DNA of 64,000 nucleotides from Woeseia sp. (GCA_021773015.1 JAJFKW010000002.1:62001-126000); one strand, 5' to 3'; counted from the first letter of the stretch, positions 15,497-23,897 are shown. Numbers and translations: made by a program. The notes: a model not told the origin generated them from the sequence alone.

Positions 15497-15877
15497 ATGA
15501 GTCCGGAGATGACATCGGGCCTATTTGGCTTACTTGGTGTGTTGGTCGGCGGTCTGATGTCATGGTGGCTTCAGAAAGATCGCTCATCCACCGATTTGAG
15601 GATTGCTTTGGAGTCTGTGAAGACAGAGCATATGGCCGAAAAAACGGCGCAGTTTTATCTTACCCACAAAGGGTATACAGATCGCTCGTTTGAGCATTTG
15701 AGCAAACGGTTGGGCGGCTTTGAGGACAACGAGCTTCGCAAAATACTCGTTCGAGCTGGTGCGGTTCGATATATTCGAGCCGATGGAACTGAATGGTGGC
15801 GGTTACTCACTCGCACGACGGAGGCGGCGAAGAGGGTAAATGACGACACACTAGGGCCAGGCAATGAGGATCTTTAA
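15497..15877 (+). CDS. Small membrane-anchored protein of unknown function
   Basis: The ATG at 15497 has a near-perfect AGGAGG 8 nt upstream and is preferred to one 20 codons earlier. The 126-aa product has one helix at residues 6-21 (GLFGLLGVLVGGLMSWW), then a basic/acidic cytoplasmic part with the sequence EDNELRKILVRAGAVRYIRADGTEWWRLL that resembles a small winged-helix fold. No family recognised. An F2 repeat lies 48 bp after the stop. Confidence 0.6.
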   Translation: MSPEMTSGLFGLLGVLVGGLMSWWLQKDRSSTDLRIALESVKTEHMAEKTAQFYLTHKGYTDRSFEHLSKRLGGFEDNELRKILVRAGAVRYIRADGTEWWRLLTRTTEAAKRVNDDTLGPGNEDL

Positions 15878-15924
15878 CGAGCTGCTTCGAATAGCACACA
15901 TTTTCCGTTCGGCCTCTAGAAAAT

Positions 15925-15987
15925 GGGGTCAAACCGGACTTTTTAGTAAAGTGCGGTCTGACCCCAAGTCCAATCTGACCCCAATGC
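15925..15987. repeat. F2 dispersed palindromic repeat with extra right arm
   Basis: GGGGTCAAACCGGAC...GTAAAGTGCGGTCTGACCCC (15925-15965), then a second copy of the right arm, AATCTGACCCCAATGCC, at 15972-15987. Forms a stable hairpin. Confidence 0.8.
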
Positions 15988-16049
15988 CAGGCGCGGTATA
16001 TTCGCTTTTACCAATAGCGGTCGTTCAAACTAGGCAAAAATTGGAAATA

Positions 16050-16083
16050 TGAACGTCTGCTAACGGTCAGAAGCAGAAATCAA
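16050..16083. repeat. F4 repeat fragment
   Basis: GAACGTCTGCTAACGGTCAGAAGCAGAAAT matches the right-hand half of F4 units. It ends against the 3' end of the metallo-hydrolase gene. Confidence 0.6.
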
Positions 16084-16088
16084 GATCT

Positions 16089-17165
16089 CTAATATACGTC
16101 CGCGTCCAAAGCCGAGTAGATCGTACCTTTGAATCCTGCAGCAACAATTTCGTTCACCAAGCCCAGGGCATCGTATTCTTCGCCGCTGTTGTAATTTTGC
16201 TCGTGGGAAAGGACGATGACTTTTACCTTGGCCTCGTTTGCGATCCTCGCCAAGACTGTCGGCGAGAAGTGAAAGCGGAAGATTTCTTTTTTCTTTTCTG
16301 CAACGGTATCGCCACCCCATGGTGCATAAAGGATATTTTCCTCTGTGGCGGCTTCGGCCACTAGCACATCCGCATTCATAGCCGCATCCACGATGCCCTG
16401 ATGGTAAGGACCGCCATCGCCAGTAAATGCCACAATCCTGTCCTTTGTAGTAAATCGGTATGCAAACGTATCCTCGAGACGACCGTGAATGGTTCTGAAT
16501 GCCTCTACCGTGACATTGTCATCCTTAAAGACGATGCCCGAATTTTCAAAGTCGATATCGTGCCCCGTCGCCTTGCCGCCTTCCGGGTCATAGCCGTCAG
16601 ATATCTCTGAAGCTATATCGACTTTCCACGCGGCGACGATGTGACTGACCATATCGTGAATTCCTGTTGGGCCATAGATTTCTTTAGAGGTGGGAATATT
16701 TAGTTTGAACGGATTTAGGAGTAACGATGGAATTCCTACGGTATGGTCTTCGTGGAGATGGGTTACGAACAAGTATTGGAGTTTTTCGGGTGAAAGACCC
16801 AGCGTGAACTCATCGCCATTCACTAATGCTGCCCTCGCTATTGATCGCCAGATCCCTTCACCTGCATCGACCAGATAGGGGTAGCCATTAATGACCAGTG
16901 CATAGCCCGGGCCGGAACGATACGGGTTAGGCAACGGCATGCCTGTGCCCAAGACCACAAGCTTGGTAATAGTATCGTCAGGGCTGAGGTTATGTGGGTT
17001 GCGGTGGATATTGATAGGCCACGAATCGGGCAGCGTTAGCGGCGTGATAATCCCTGGCTTTGTGAATGGATCATTGTTGTATTTGCTTTGCTCTTGCGCC
17101 TCTGACGGTTTGCCAATGACAACATTTCCGCAGACAATCAATACCATCAGTAATGTCAGTTTCAT
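16089..17165 (-). CDS. Exported metallo-beta-lactamase-fold hydrolase
   Basis: 358-aa protein from the ATG at 17165, with a signal peptide (MKLTLLMVLIVCGNVVIG). The MBL zinc motif is seen as THLHEDH, with further ligands in FRTIHGR, FTGDGG and VLSHEQN. VVLGTGMPLPNP near the start of the domain and the overall order fit the RNase Z/arylsulfatase-like branch of MBL proteins rather than beta-lactamases. Probably periplasmic. Natural substrate unknown; an ester or sulfate-ester hydrolase is a reasonable guess. Single-gene unit. Confidence 0.85.
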   Translation of the reverse strand: MKLTLLMVLIVCGNVVIGKPSEAQEQSKYNNDPFTKPGIITPLTLPDSWPINIHRNPHNLSPDDTITKLVVLGTGMPLPNPYRSGPGYALVINGYPYLVDAGEGIWRSIARAALVNGDEFTLGLSPEKLQYLFVTHLHEDHTVGIPSLLLNPFKLNIPTSKEIYGPTGIHDMVSHIVAAWKVDIASEISDGYDPEGGKATGHDIDFENSGIVFKDDNVTVEAFRTIHGRLEDTFAYRFTTKDRIVAFTGDGGPYHQGIVDAAMNADVLVAEAATEENILYAPWGGDTVAEKKKEIFRFHFSPTVLARIANEAKVKVIVLSHEQNYNSGEEYDALGLVNEIVAAGFKGTIYSALDADVY

Positions 17166-17486
17166 GCAATTTGATCCTATTTGATTTGGCTCATATTTCG
17201 AACTGTGCCAGCGCACATGACAACGAGTTTCCAGTCTGCGCGGATAAAAGTCGATGCAGTGTGCTTTGTCGTGCGTCCGCTTTGCGTCGTCAGCGGCCCA
17301 CTTCCCCGATAAAGAGAAAAAGGGGTCGAACCGAATTTTGTAGAGTATTAGAATTTCGGCTAGACCGCTTTTCTCTCACTATACGTGCTGGGTAAAGAGT
17401 TAGAGTAATCCCCCAACACTTGCCTGAAAAATAAGGCGATGCGGATGTCCGCTTCCGCAGTCGGTCGCATCGGGCAATGTCGAATT
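17166..17486. other. Spacer with degenerate F4 and F2 repeat remnants
   Basis: GTCCGCTTTGCGTCGTCAGC at about 17274-17294 is F4-like. GGGGTCGAACCGAATTTTG (17322-17340) with TTTCGGCTAGACCGC after it is a degraded F2. No gene is supported in this 320-bp stretch between two genes read leftwards. Confidence 0.45.
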
Positions 17487-18380
17487 TCAAAGTGTCTCCA
17501 TCCGTGCCGCGAGAAAGTCGACGAAGGCGCGAACCTTCGGTGCCAAATGTCGGTTGTGTGCGAAGACGGCATTGATTGGTGTGCTTGGAGGCGTCACAGG
17601 GAAATCCTCAAGTACTGGCACGAGATGCCCCTGTTTGAGTTCAACGTGCATCATCCAGGTCGGGATCATGATGATCCCTAGACCGTCTACCGCGGCGCTT
17701 CGCAAGAAAACAAGACCATTCACATTGAGTCGCCCCGATATCGGTATACCGATGACGCCTTCCGGTGACTCGAAAGTCCACTGATTCTTGCCCGGCTTAG
17801 TTCGGAAAGAGAGGCAGCTGTGTGATGAGAGTTCACTCGGATGCAATGGCGTGCCCTGACGCGCGAGATAAGCGGGACTGGCACAAACAATCGAGCGACT
17901 CATTGCGATTTTGCGCGCGACGAAACTGGAGTCCTCGAGATGGCCGACACGAATCGCAATATCGATACCTCCGTGCACAAGATCTAGCATGCCAGCACTC
18001 AGATGCAGTCGAACGTTCACCTCGGGGTAGCGACTTAGAAATTCCGGCAGGATCGGCTCAATGAAGGCAAGGGCAAAATCGGCTTCAACCGTGATCTGTA
18101 GAGTGCCGGACGGTGTATCCGTCAGCCGAGTTACCGCCAGTCGAGCCGCTTCAATATCCTCAACAATTCGATGCGCATGCTGAAAGTAGGTCTCGCCCGC
18201 TTCGGTGAGATTTTGCCGACGCGTGGTCCGCTGAAACAGGCGACCGCCAAGCTCCTTCTCTAGCTGAGATATCTGGCGAGACACAGCGGACGGCGTAACG
18301 CCCAGATACCGTGCCGCGGCCGAAAAGCTACCTTCCTCAACAACCCGCACAAACAGCTGCATATTGGATAGTCCGCTCAT
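17487..18380 (-). CDS. LysR-family transcriptional regulator
   Basis: 297 aa, standard LysR length. N-terminal winged helix-turn-helix is visible as FVRVVEEGSFSAAARYLGVTP and SAVSRQISQLEKELGGRLFQRT (residues about 10-57, the second quoted in part). The remaining 200 residues form the effector-binding domain with ITVEADFALAFIEPILP and the typical INGLVFLRSAAVDGLGIIMIP-like end region. It is divergent from the hydrolase-tautomerase-SDR-CMD-DoxX operon and is probably its regulator, as LysR proteins usually control the adjacent divergent operon. Confidence 0.93.
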   Translation of the reverse strand: MSGLSNMQLFVRVVEEGSFSAAARYLGVTPSAVSRQISQLEKELGGRLFQRTTRRQNLTEAGETYFQHAHRIVEDIEAARLAVTRLTDTPSGTLQITVEADFALAFIEPILPEFLSRYPEVNVRLHLSAGMLDLVHGGIDIAIRVGHLEDSSFVARKIAMSRSIVCASPAYLARQGTPLHPSELSSHSCLSFRTKPGKNQWTFESPEGVIGIPISGRLNVNGLVFLRSAAVDGLGIIMIPTWMMHVELKQGHLVPVLEDFPVTPPSTPINAVFAHNRHLAPKVRAFVDFLAARMETL

Positions 18381-18438
18381 TCATGAATTATACGCACAAA
18401 TCCTATGTTCAAAATGCTGTTTTTCGTCGAATGGGAAT

Positions 18439-18450
18439 AAATCATGATTT
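18439..18450. promoter_or_regulatory. Candidate LysR operator (perfect 12-bp palindrome)
   Basis: AAATCATGATTT lies in the 123-bp space between the divergent lysR-type gene and the alpha/beta-hydrolase gene. A dyad of this kind with T-N11-A spacing is typical of LysR binding sites. Binding itself is inference. Confidence 0.5.
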
Positions 18451-18503
18451 GATCCTGACATTTAGCGACCAAACGGTTCGCTGTGAACAAGGAGATTAAA
18501 ATC

Positions 18504-19388
18504 ATGACAACCACGACTTTCAAAGCGGTAGCTGTGGGTGAGCACCAGGTGTTTTACCGCGAGGCAGGAGCGAAAGACGCCCCCGTGTTGTTGCTGCTGC
18601 ACGGCTTCCCGAGCTCCAGCCACATGTTCCGGGAACTGATTCCGGTGCTCGCAGATGACTACAGAGTCATCGCGCCGGACTTACCCGGATTTGGATTTTC
18701 TGATTCGCCTGAACGTGCGGAATTCGACTACACGTTCGAAAACCTGACGAACGTCATTGACCGCTTCACCGAGACGTTAGGTCTTGACCGCTATGCGGTA
18801 TACGTTTTCGATTACGGCGCACCCGTCGGTCTCCGACTTGCGCTTCGGCACCCGGAACGGATCACGGGGATCATTTCCCAGAACGGCAACGCCTACGTTG
18901 AAGGCTTGAGCGACGGCTGGAATCCGATTCGACAATACTGGCAAGCGCCGACCGGAGAAAACCGCGAGGCGCTGCGTGGCTTTCTGACTCCCGAGACCAC
19001 CGAGTGGCAATACACGCACGGTGTCACCAACATAGAACGCGTAGCGCCGGAAACTCACACGTTAGACAACGCGCTCTTGGCTCGCCCCGGAAATGATGAG
19101 ATTCAGCTTGACCTGTTTCTGGATTACGCAAGTAACGTAGCTCTTTATCCCGAGTTTCAAACCTATTTTCGTTCGCACCGACCGCCACTCTTAGCCGTCT
19201 GGGGCAAAAACGATCCGTTCTTTCTGCCACCGGGTGCAGATGCCTTTAAGCGTGATTTGCCAGACGCCGAAATTCATTTCTTTGACACCGGACACTTTGC
19301 GCTCGAAACACACCACGCCGAGATTGCGCTAGTCGTGTGCGAGTTTCTCAAACGCACGAAAACTACGGCGCAGTCGATCGCGGTTTAA
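18504..19388 (+). CDS. Alpha/beta-fold hydrolase with Asp nucleophile (epoxide hydrolase/haloalkane dehalogenase type)
   Basis: 294 aa. The start at 18504 has AAGGAG 9 nt upstream. HGFPSSSHMFREL (residues 33-45) is the oxyanion-hole region. The nucleophile elbow reads VFDYGAP with Asp at 103, where esterases carry Ser; this defines the epoxide hydrolase/dehalogenase branch. The base histidine is in DTGHFALETH near the C-terminus, and a WGKNDPFF segment supplies an acid. First gene of an operon with a tautomerase, SDR, CMD-like protein and DoxX. Whether epoxides, halides or esters are hydrolysed cannot be told from sequence. Confidence 0.88.
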   Translation: MTTTTFKAVAVGEHQVFYREAGAKDAPVLLLLHGFPSSSHMFRELIPVLADDYRVIAPDLPGFGFSDSPERAEFDYTFENLTNVIDRFTETLGLDRYAVYVFDYGAPVGLRLALRHPERITGIISQNGNAYVEGLSDGWNPIRQYWQAPTGENREALRGFLTPETTEWQYTHGVTNIERVAPETHTLDNALLARPGNDEIQLDLFLDYASNVALYPEFQTYFRSHRPPLLAVWGKNDPFFLPPGADAFKRDLPDAEIHFFDTGHFALETHHAEIALVVCEFLKRTKTTAQSIAV

Positions 19389-19399
19389 CGCAACCCACT

Positions 19400-19430
19400 G
19401 AGTCGGCGCGCCGATTCGGATCCTTTTTTT
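19400..19430 (+). terminator. Possible attenuator between hydrolase and tautomerase genes
   Basis: GAGTCGG-CGCG-CCGATTC can form a 7-bp stem including one G-T pair, and seven T residues start 6 nt later (GGATCC in between). It may reduce readthrough to the downstream genes; the gap between stem and T-run weakens the case. Confidence 0.35.
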
Positions 19431-19452
19431 ACAAACGAACGGAGGAATAACC

Positions 19453-19671
19453 ATGCCACTAGTACAGATTCACGTTTTTGAAGATGAGCTGAATCAAGAG
19501 CAATCAAACGATCTCATCAACGAAATCACAAACGTTGTCACCAAAGTTACGAGCAAGAAATTGCGTGACGTGACTTGGGTGATGATTAACGAAGTAAAAA
19601 GCGGTCATTGGGGCGTGGGTGGCAACACTCTCGGACTTGATGACGTCAAGAAACTTATGGTGAGTGACTAA
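19453..19671 (+). CDS. 4-oxalocrotonate tautomerase-like protein
   Basis: 72 aa, the usual size. After removal of the initiator Met the N-terminal proline (MPLVQIHVFE) would be the catalytic base of this superfamily. Further family landmarks are the central helix and the GHWGVGGN loop. Strong GGAGGAA ribosome-binding site. These enzymes shift keto-enol double bonds in breakdown of unsaturated keto acids; some relatives dehalogenate. Second gene in the LysR-linked operon. Confidence 0.88.
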   Translation: MPLVQIHVFEDELNQEQSNDLINEITNVVTKVTSKKLRDVTWVMINEVKSGHWGVGGNTLGLDDVKKLMVSD

Positions 19672-19710
19672 GCGTTGCCGCCGGCTCAACACACAAATGG
19701 AGTAGTTACA

Positions 19711-20553
19711 ATGTCATCTTTGAAAATGAAATACGGCACCTGGGCGCTGGTTACCGGCGCGTCATCAGGTATTGGAAAAGCACTCGCGCGTCGGCTGGCG
19801 CAGCAGGGCTTCAATGTTGTGCTCGTTGCACGACGAGAGCAGGAACTTGGTGTTCTTGCGAAAGAGCTCGAAGCGCAATTTCAAGTAGACACACGCGTTG
19901 TCGCATCGGACCTATCTGAAGCAGGCGCGGTTTCCGAACTCTATGATGCCGTATCACAACTGGATATCGGCTTAGTGATTCCGGCGGCCGGTATCGATGA
20001 AATGGGCCGATTCTTGGACAAGGATTACGCCAGCCTTGAAAGAATGCTGACGCTGAATATTCAGGTGCCCACCGAGATCGCCCACGTATTTGGTCAGAAG
20101 TTGGCTACGCGCAAGCGCGCGGGAATCATTTTGGTGGCGAGCTTGTTTGGGTACCAGGGTATTCCCAATTTCGCAGGCTATGCAGCGAGCAAGGCGTACA
20201 TCCTCACGTTGGGTGAAACACTGAACGTGGAATTAGCGAAGCAGGGCATTGATGTTTTGGTCTTGTCTCCGGGACTCACCGATACACCGTTCTCACAGAC
20301 GATGGACATCGACTTCGGCAAAATACCGATGTTCGCACAACAACCAGAGACTGTGGCAAAAACCGCATTGGCCGCGATTGGCCACAAACCGACCGTCGTG
20401 TCCGGTTTGCTCAACAAAATTTATGCGTGGGAAAACCGCTTCATTCCGCGCTCATGGCCGGTGAATCTATTCGGTTTTCTGATCAATCGAGCGATCAAGG
20501 CCTTTCAATCCAAACAGAATGCCGTAGCGACAGTTGCGCCGTCGACACGCTAA
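19711..20553 (+). CDS. Short-chain dehydrogenase/reductase
   Basis: 280 aa. The start at 19711 follows TGGAG. The Rossmann motif is TGASSGIGKALA (about residues 14-25), with the catalytic serine in VASLFGYQG and YxxxK in YAASKAYIL. The C-terminal extension (KIYAWENRFIPRSWPVNLFG) suits the DltE-like group of cytoplasmic SDRs. It lies in the operon between tautomerase and CMD-like genes and probably reduces or oxidises the hydrolase product. Confidence 0.9.
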   Translation: MSSLKMKYGTWALVTGASSGIGKALARRLAQQGFNVVLVARREQELGVLAKELEAQFQVDTRVVASDLSEAGAVSELYDAVSQLDIGLVIPAAGIDEMGRFLDKDYASLERMLTLNIQVPTEIAHVFGQKLATRKRAGIILVASLFGYQGIPNFAGYAASKAYILTLGETLNVELAKQGIDVLVLSPGLTDTPFSQTMDIDFGKIPMFAQQPETVAKTALAAIGHKPTVVSGLLNKIYAWENRFIPRSWPVNLFGFLINRAIKAFQSKQNAVATVAPSTR

Positions 20554-20568
20554 TAACAGGAGAACATC

Positions 20569-21153
20569 ATGAACTTCCCTTTACTTGATGAAACGACCGC
20601 GCCGGAGGGCGCGCTCGAGGCACTCGCAACGACGAAAAAGAACTTCGGCATGATCCCCAACGTCGAGAAGGTGATGGCGTTAGCGCCGCAGCTGCTCTCG
20701 GGTTACGCAACGATGTGGGATGCCTTTGAAACCACGACGCTTACACCAATCGAACGCCAGGTCGTCTTCATGACCGCCAATTTTGAGAACGAGTGCAACT
20801 ACTGCATTCCGTGGCACACGGTATTGGCAAAAAAGGCTGGTATCGCGAAGAAGGACATCGAGGCGTTGCGATCCGGTGCGCCACTTTCAGAATCGAAGTT
20901 TGAGGCCTTGCGTGGTTTTACCCGAACGCTGATCGCGAACCGCGGAAAAGCATCGGAGGCGGAACTCCAAGTCTTTTTTGATGCCGGGTATAACGACGTG
21001 CAGGCGCTCGAAGTCATTCTAGGTCTGGCAATAAAATTAATCAGCAATTACACCAACTCGATCGCTGGAACTCCACTCGATCCTGAAGTTGAACGTCTTC
21101 GTTGGCGAAAACCGGTAATTCACGAACGGCAGGAACAACAGTGCGCTGCATAA
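20569..21153 (+). CDS. Carboxymuconolactone decarboxylase-like protein (AhpD fold, CxxC)
   Basis: 194 aa with the AhpD-like redox motif ECNYCIPWH (Cys-x-x-Cys with a following His, about residues 78-86) rather than the plain decarboxylase signature. Strong CAGGAGA ribosome-binding site. AhpD-fold proteins act as peroxidase/disulfide reductants or in beta-ketoadipate chemistry. The company of DoxX and an SDR suggests detoxification of a reactive organic compound. Exact reaction unknown. Confidence 0.85.
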   Translation: MNFPLLDETTAPEGALEALATTKKNFGMIPNVEKVMALAPQLLSGYATMWDAFETTTLTPIERQVVFMTANFENECNYCIPWHTVLAKKAGIAKKDIEALRSGAPLSESKFEALRGFTRTLIANRGKASEAELQVFFDAGYNDVQALEVILGLAIKLISNYTNSIAGTPLDPEVERLRWRKPVIHERQEQQCAA

Positions 21154-21181
21154 TTCTGTGCGCATGAACTGGGGAATTCCC

Positions 21182-21580
21182 ATGAAAAAGACACAACCAA
21201 ACCAATATGTCGCGCTTGTCCTGCGGATAAGCCTTGGCACAGTGTTTATAGCACACGGCCTCTTGAAGTTTTTGGTGTTTACTCTACCCGGTACCGCGAA
21301 ATTTTTTGAAGGTGCCGGATTTCCTGGTTGGCTAGCGTACCCGGTGGTCTACTTGGAAATTGGTGGCGGCGCGTTGCTCGTTGCCGGCATCGCGACACGC
21401 CAGCTGAGCCTCCTATTTCTGCCCATTTTGTTTGGTGCATTGTGGGTGCATGCCGGAAAAGGCTGGGTATTCAGCAATCCGAACGGCGGTTGGGAATTCG
21501 TCGCTTTCCTGATCGTTGCCACCGTTGTTCAAGCAATGATCGGAAGTGGCGCTTTTGCGCTTCGCTTAGGCAGCGAATAG
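21182..21580 (+). CDS. DoxX-family membrane protein
   Basis: 132 aa with four predicted helices (for example VALVLRISLGTVFIAHG, YPVVYLEIGGGALLVAGI, LLFLPILFGALWVHAG and FVAFLIVATVVQAMIG). RISLGTVFIAHGLLK is the DoxX opening signature. Start at 21182, preceded by GGGGAATTCCC. Ends the LysR-linked operon. DoxX proteins are often co-transcribed with quinone, thiol or organic-oxidant defence genes. Confidence 0.88.
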   Translation: MKKTQPNQYVALVLRISLGTVFIAHGLLKFLVFTLPGTAKFFEGAGFPGWLAYPVVYLEIGGGALLVAGIATRQLSLLFLPILFGALWVHAGKGWVFSNPNGGWEFVAFLIVATVVQAMIGSGAFALRLGSE

Positions 21581-21593
21581 GCTCAGGAGAAAC

Positions 21594-21637
21594 TGGGTCA
21601 GACCGGGCTTTTAGGATAGTGCGGTCCGACCCCAATT
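21594..21637. repeat. F2 dispersed palindromic repeat
   Basis: TGGGTCAGACCGGGCTTTTAG then ATAGTGCGGTCCGACCCCAATT. It sits 13 bp after the doxX stop and could serve as the operon's terminator through its hairpin. Confidence 0.8.
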
Positions 21638-21806
21638 CCCGCAAAGTATAACTTCTCTGATTCGACACAAGAGGACAACATTATTGAACAGCAAACCAAT
21701 AGTGCGATTCCGCCTTTCATTGAAAATTTCCTTTCTAATTGTTGTCAGGTGGGCTGCACCTTATCTGAAACGTGAAGTCAGGCAATCCAACTGGACTTTT
21801 GCCCTG

Positions 21807-21865
21807 GGTCACAAGCGGACCCGCTACCCGAATGACTGCTATTGGAAGTAAAGCAGTCATCCGTA
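21807..21865. repeat. F4 repeat copy
   Basis: TGGGTCACAAGCGGACCC, CCCGAATGACTGC and GTAAAGCAGTCAT. Same order of blocks as at 13505 and 23616. Confidence 0.65.
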
Positions 21866-22381
21866 TCAGTCTGGCAAATTTGATCGTATGAGTGCTGCTA
21901 CCTCATGGAGTTTGTGTGCAGCAACTTTCACTCTGGCTCGTCGTGCGCCGTCAGATGAAGAATCATGCAGCGTTCCCTGAACGCGACCTGCGCCTTCAAA
22001 CACGGCCAATTGAGGTGGCCCAATGCCCCAGTCGCTGCCTTGCTGTCGTGGAACTACATGAAAATGATAGTGGGGAACCTCCTGCCCGCTATACACCCCA
22101 TTGTTTTGAAATGTGAGCACGCCTAACGGCTCAAAGGCATTGACCAGTGCGTTAGCTACTCTTTTTGCAGCCACAATGATCGCACTACATTCTTCGTCGG
22201 ATAGATCAAGTAGCGTCCCAACGTGTCGCCGAGTGATTACACAACACTGTCCAATCTCATACTGCGACGGATTAATTACTGTCTGCGTGTGTTCACACTC
22301 ACCAATCACTGCCCAAGTGTCGTCACGACCCGCCATTCCCTCGCAAAATTCACACGGATTCTGGTTCGGAAGTTCAATCAT
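21866..22381 (-). CDS. HIT-family hydrolase
   Basis: 171 aa, with a CEFCEGM zinc-type pair near the N-terminus and the histidine triad VPHYHFHVVPRQQ (about residues 102-114), matching HxHxH of the family. HIT proteins hydrolyse AMP- or adenylyl-linked substrates and diadenosine polyphosphates. The C-terminal half is longer than minimal HIT proteins. Single gene, start ATG at 22381. Confidence 0.9.
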   Translation of the reverse strand: MIELPNQNPCEFCEGMAGRDDTWAVIGECEHTQTVINPSQYEIGQCCVITRRHVGTLLDLSDEECSAIIVAAKRVANALVNAFEPLGVLTFQNNGVYSGQEVPHYHFHVVPRQQGSDWGIGPPQLAVFEGAGRVQGTLHDSSSDGARRARVKVAAHKLHEVAALIRSNLPD

Positions 22382-22407
22382 GAATTCTCACATCGATGGC
22401 GAACGTC

Positions 22408-22480
22408 GGCATTGGGTCAGTAGCAGTCATTCTAGCTCAATTCAGGTTACCGTCGCTTATCGGCCATTAGCGGACTTCAA
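22408..22480. repeat. F4 repeat copy
   Basis: ATTGGGTCAGTAGCAGTCATTC at the left; TATCGGCCATTAGCGGACTT at the right. Fills the gap between the HIT gene and the next gene. Confidence 0.65.
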
Positions 22481-22507
22481 TAACGATTCAAGTTATTCGT
22501 TACGAAT

Positions 22508-23011
22508 TCAACCCTTCAATTTGTACGTACCGATGGCTAATCGTTCTGAACGAGGCAGCGGCCTCATTGCGAGAAAAACTGCGGCAAAAACCGCTACAAA
22601 CCAGAAAACCAGATCGACGAACGAAACGTAGGAAACCGACCATCCAGCGATCACCGAAAGTTCATTACTCCGGAAAACGTCAAGTGGTGAGATCGCATTT
22701 CCTCGGACCTGTTGCATTACGACTCCGAACACGTTGCCGAGGAGACAGCCTGCAATCGTGTATAACGAAGCCGCCACAGCGAATTTCATCTTGATTCCGC
22801 GTCCGAGATATTGCATTGATATTCCAACTGCGATCCCAATGCCCGCCGCCGCGAAACCGAACGAAAAATTCCATATAGCGGTTGTGATGCCGTAGATGGC
22901 AGTAGCGAGAAGTGTAGCAACACCTCCCACGATGACGGCCGCAGCAAAGTTCTGCTCCGAAATCAGATTTTCGGCCAATTCGTAATTCCGTTGTTTATCC
23001 TCTTGGTTCAT
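22508..23011 (-). CDS. Multi-pass membrane protein of unknown function
   Basis: 167 aa from the ATG at 23011. The frame continues upstream through F4 repeat sequence, which I exclude. Four hydrophobic helices: AAVIVGGVATLLATAIYG, FSFGFAAAGIGIAVGIS, FAVAASLYTIAGCLLGNVFG and FVDLVFWFVAVFAAVFLA. Begins with a short charged segment (MNQEDKQRNYELAENLI) probably facing the cytoplasm. No family recognised. Confidence 0.6.
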   Translation of the reverse strand: MNQEDKQRNYELAENLISEQNFAAAVIVGGVATLLATAIYGITTAIWNFSFGFAAAGIGIAVGISMQYLGRGIKMKFAVAASLYTIAGCLLGNVFGVVMQQVRGNAISPLDVFRSNELSVIAGWSVSYVSFVDLVFWFVAVFAAVFLAMRPLPRSERLAIGTYKLKG

Positions 23012-23089
23012 TCGTGCCTGAATATCTAGCGAGTAGCTAGGAATGGTTTGCACAAGGTCACCGGTCGACCAACCTGGGACGGCCGGAAA

Positions 23090-23160
23090 GGGTGAGTAGC
23101 AGCAGTTCACAAGTTTATCACCCGATCGGCAAGTTTCGGCCATGAGCGGTCGAATAGATT
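23090..23160. repeat. F4 repeat copy
   Basis: GGTGAGTAGCAGCAGTTCAC and TTTCGGCCATGAGCGGTCG; a divergent copy between two genes transcribed leftwards. Confidence 0.6.
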
Positions 23161-23166
23161 AAGAAG

Positions 23167-23586
23167 TTAGACGGCATTCCTAATTTGACTGAGGTAGCTG
23201 TCAGGCAGTCCCAGTTTGGATGCGAGTGCCAGCAAGGTCGCCGCGTACTCCGGGTTTGTCCCAACCAGCTTTGTGGCCGGCAAGTTGTAGCAAACAGCCG
23301 ACACTTGGATGTCCCTGGGCAATGTCACGACAACAGGTTCGGCGACATAGTCTGCAACACTCTGTTCAGAATACAACGCCGCAGCGTCCTCTAGCGCGAT
23401 CTTCATCAACACACCATACGCGCGACTATTCGCCTCAGGAAGTAGTGTTGCGCGTTTCCCGATGCGTAGGCCATACCCATCAACATAGCCAATAGTCGGA
23501 TCCGTTGGACGAATGCCTTTCGAAGCCAGTATCGACTCATCCATGAAAAGCCCATAGAAGAAAACCATTATTTCATTCGTGCTCAT
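23167..23586 (-). CDS. Gamma-glutamylcyclotransferase-like protein
   Basis: 139 aa from the ATG at 23586. The start MSTNEIMVFFYGLFMDESIL carries the family's YGxFM(D/N) substrate-binding loop, and YVDGYGLRIGKRATLLPEANSRAYGV fits the small GGCT-like domain (quoted in part in spirit: GYGLRIG and ANSRAYGVL). These proteins release 5-oxoproline from gamma-glutamyl compounds or act on related amides. The catalytic glutamate is not evident where I expect it, so enzyme activity is uncertain. Upstream codons come from an F4/F3 repeat. Confidence 0.7.
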   Translation of the reverse strand: MSTNEIMVFFYGLFMDESILASKGIRPTDPTIGYVDGYGLRIGKRATLLPEANSRAYGVLMKIALEDAAALYSEQSVADYVAEPVVVTLPRDIQVSAVCYNLPATKLVGTNPEYAATLLALASKLGLPDSYLSQIRNAV

Positions 23587-23615
23587 GCATTCACTCTGCC
23601 GGTGCCGACATCGGC

Positions 23616-23797
23616 TTTGGGTAATCTGCGGACCTTTTTCCGATATTACCCGAATGTCTGTTACCAGGGGCAAAGCAGCCACTTGCTCAGGATGCTCATA
23701 CAGTCGCCTACGCGGAATCCGAGGACAGTTTACTTGATTGATTTGTAGCTTAAGTGTGATGAGACAAGAAGTTAACAATCTGTCCCCAATATTTGCG
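23616..23797. repeat. Composite F4+F3 repeat, second copy
   Basis: F4 half: TTTGGGTAATCTGCGGACC, CGAATGTCTGTTACC, GGGCAAAGCAGCC. F3 half: GGACAGTTTACTT (23723-23735) and AACAATCTGTCCCC (23774-23786). Same layout as 13505-13685. Confidence 0.8.
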
Positions 23798-23897
23798 GCA
23801 TTGGCTCACGTCCAAAAGCAAATGCCCAAGTGATAGACTCGTAAGAGATCGCAAATGACGCCTTGCAGAAGTTAATCTGACAATTCGAACTATCGAT

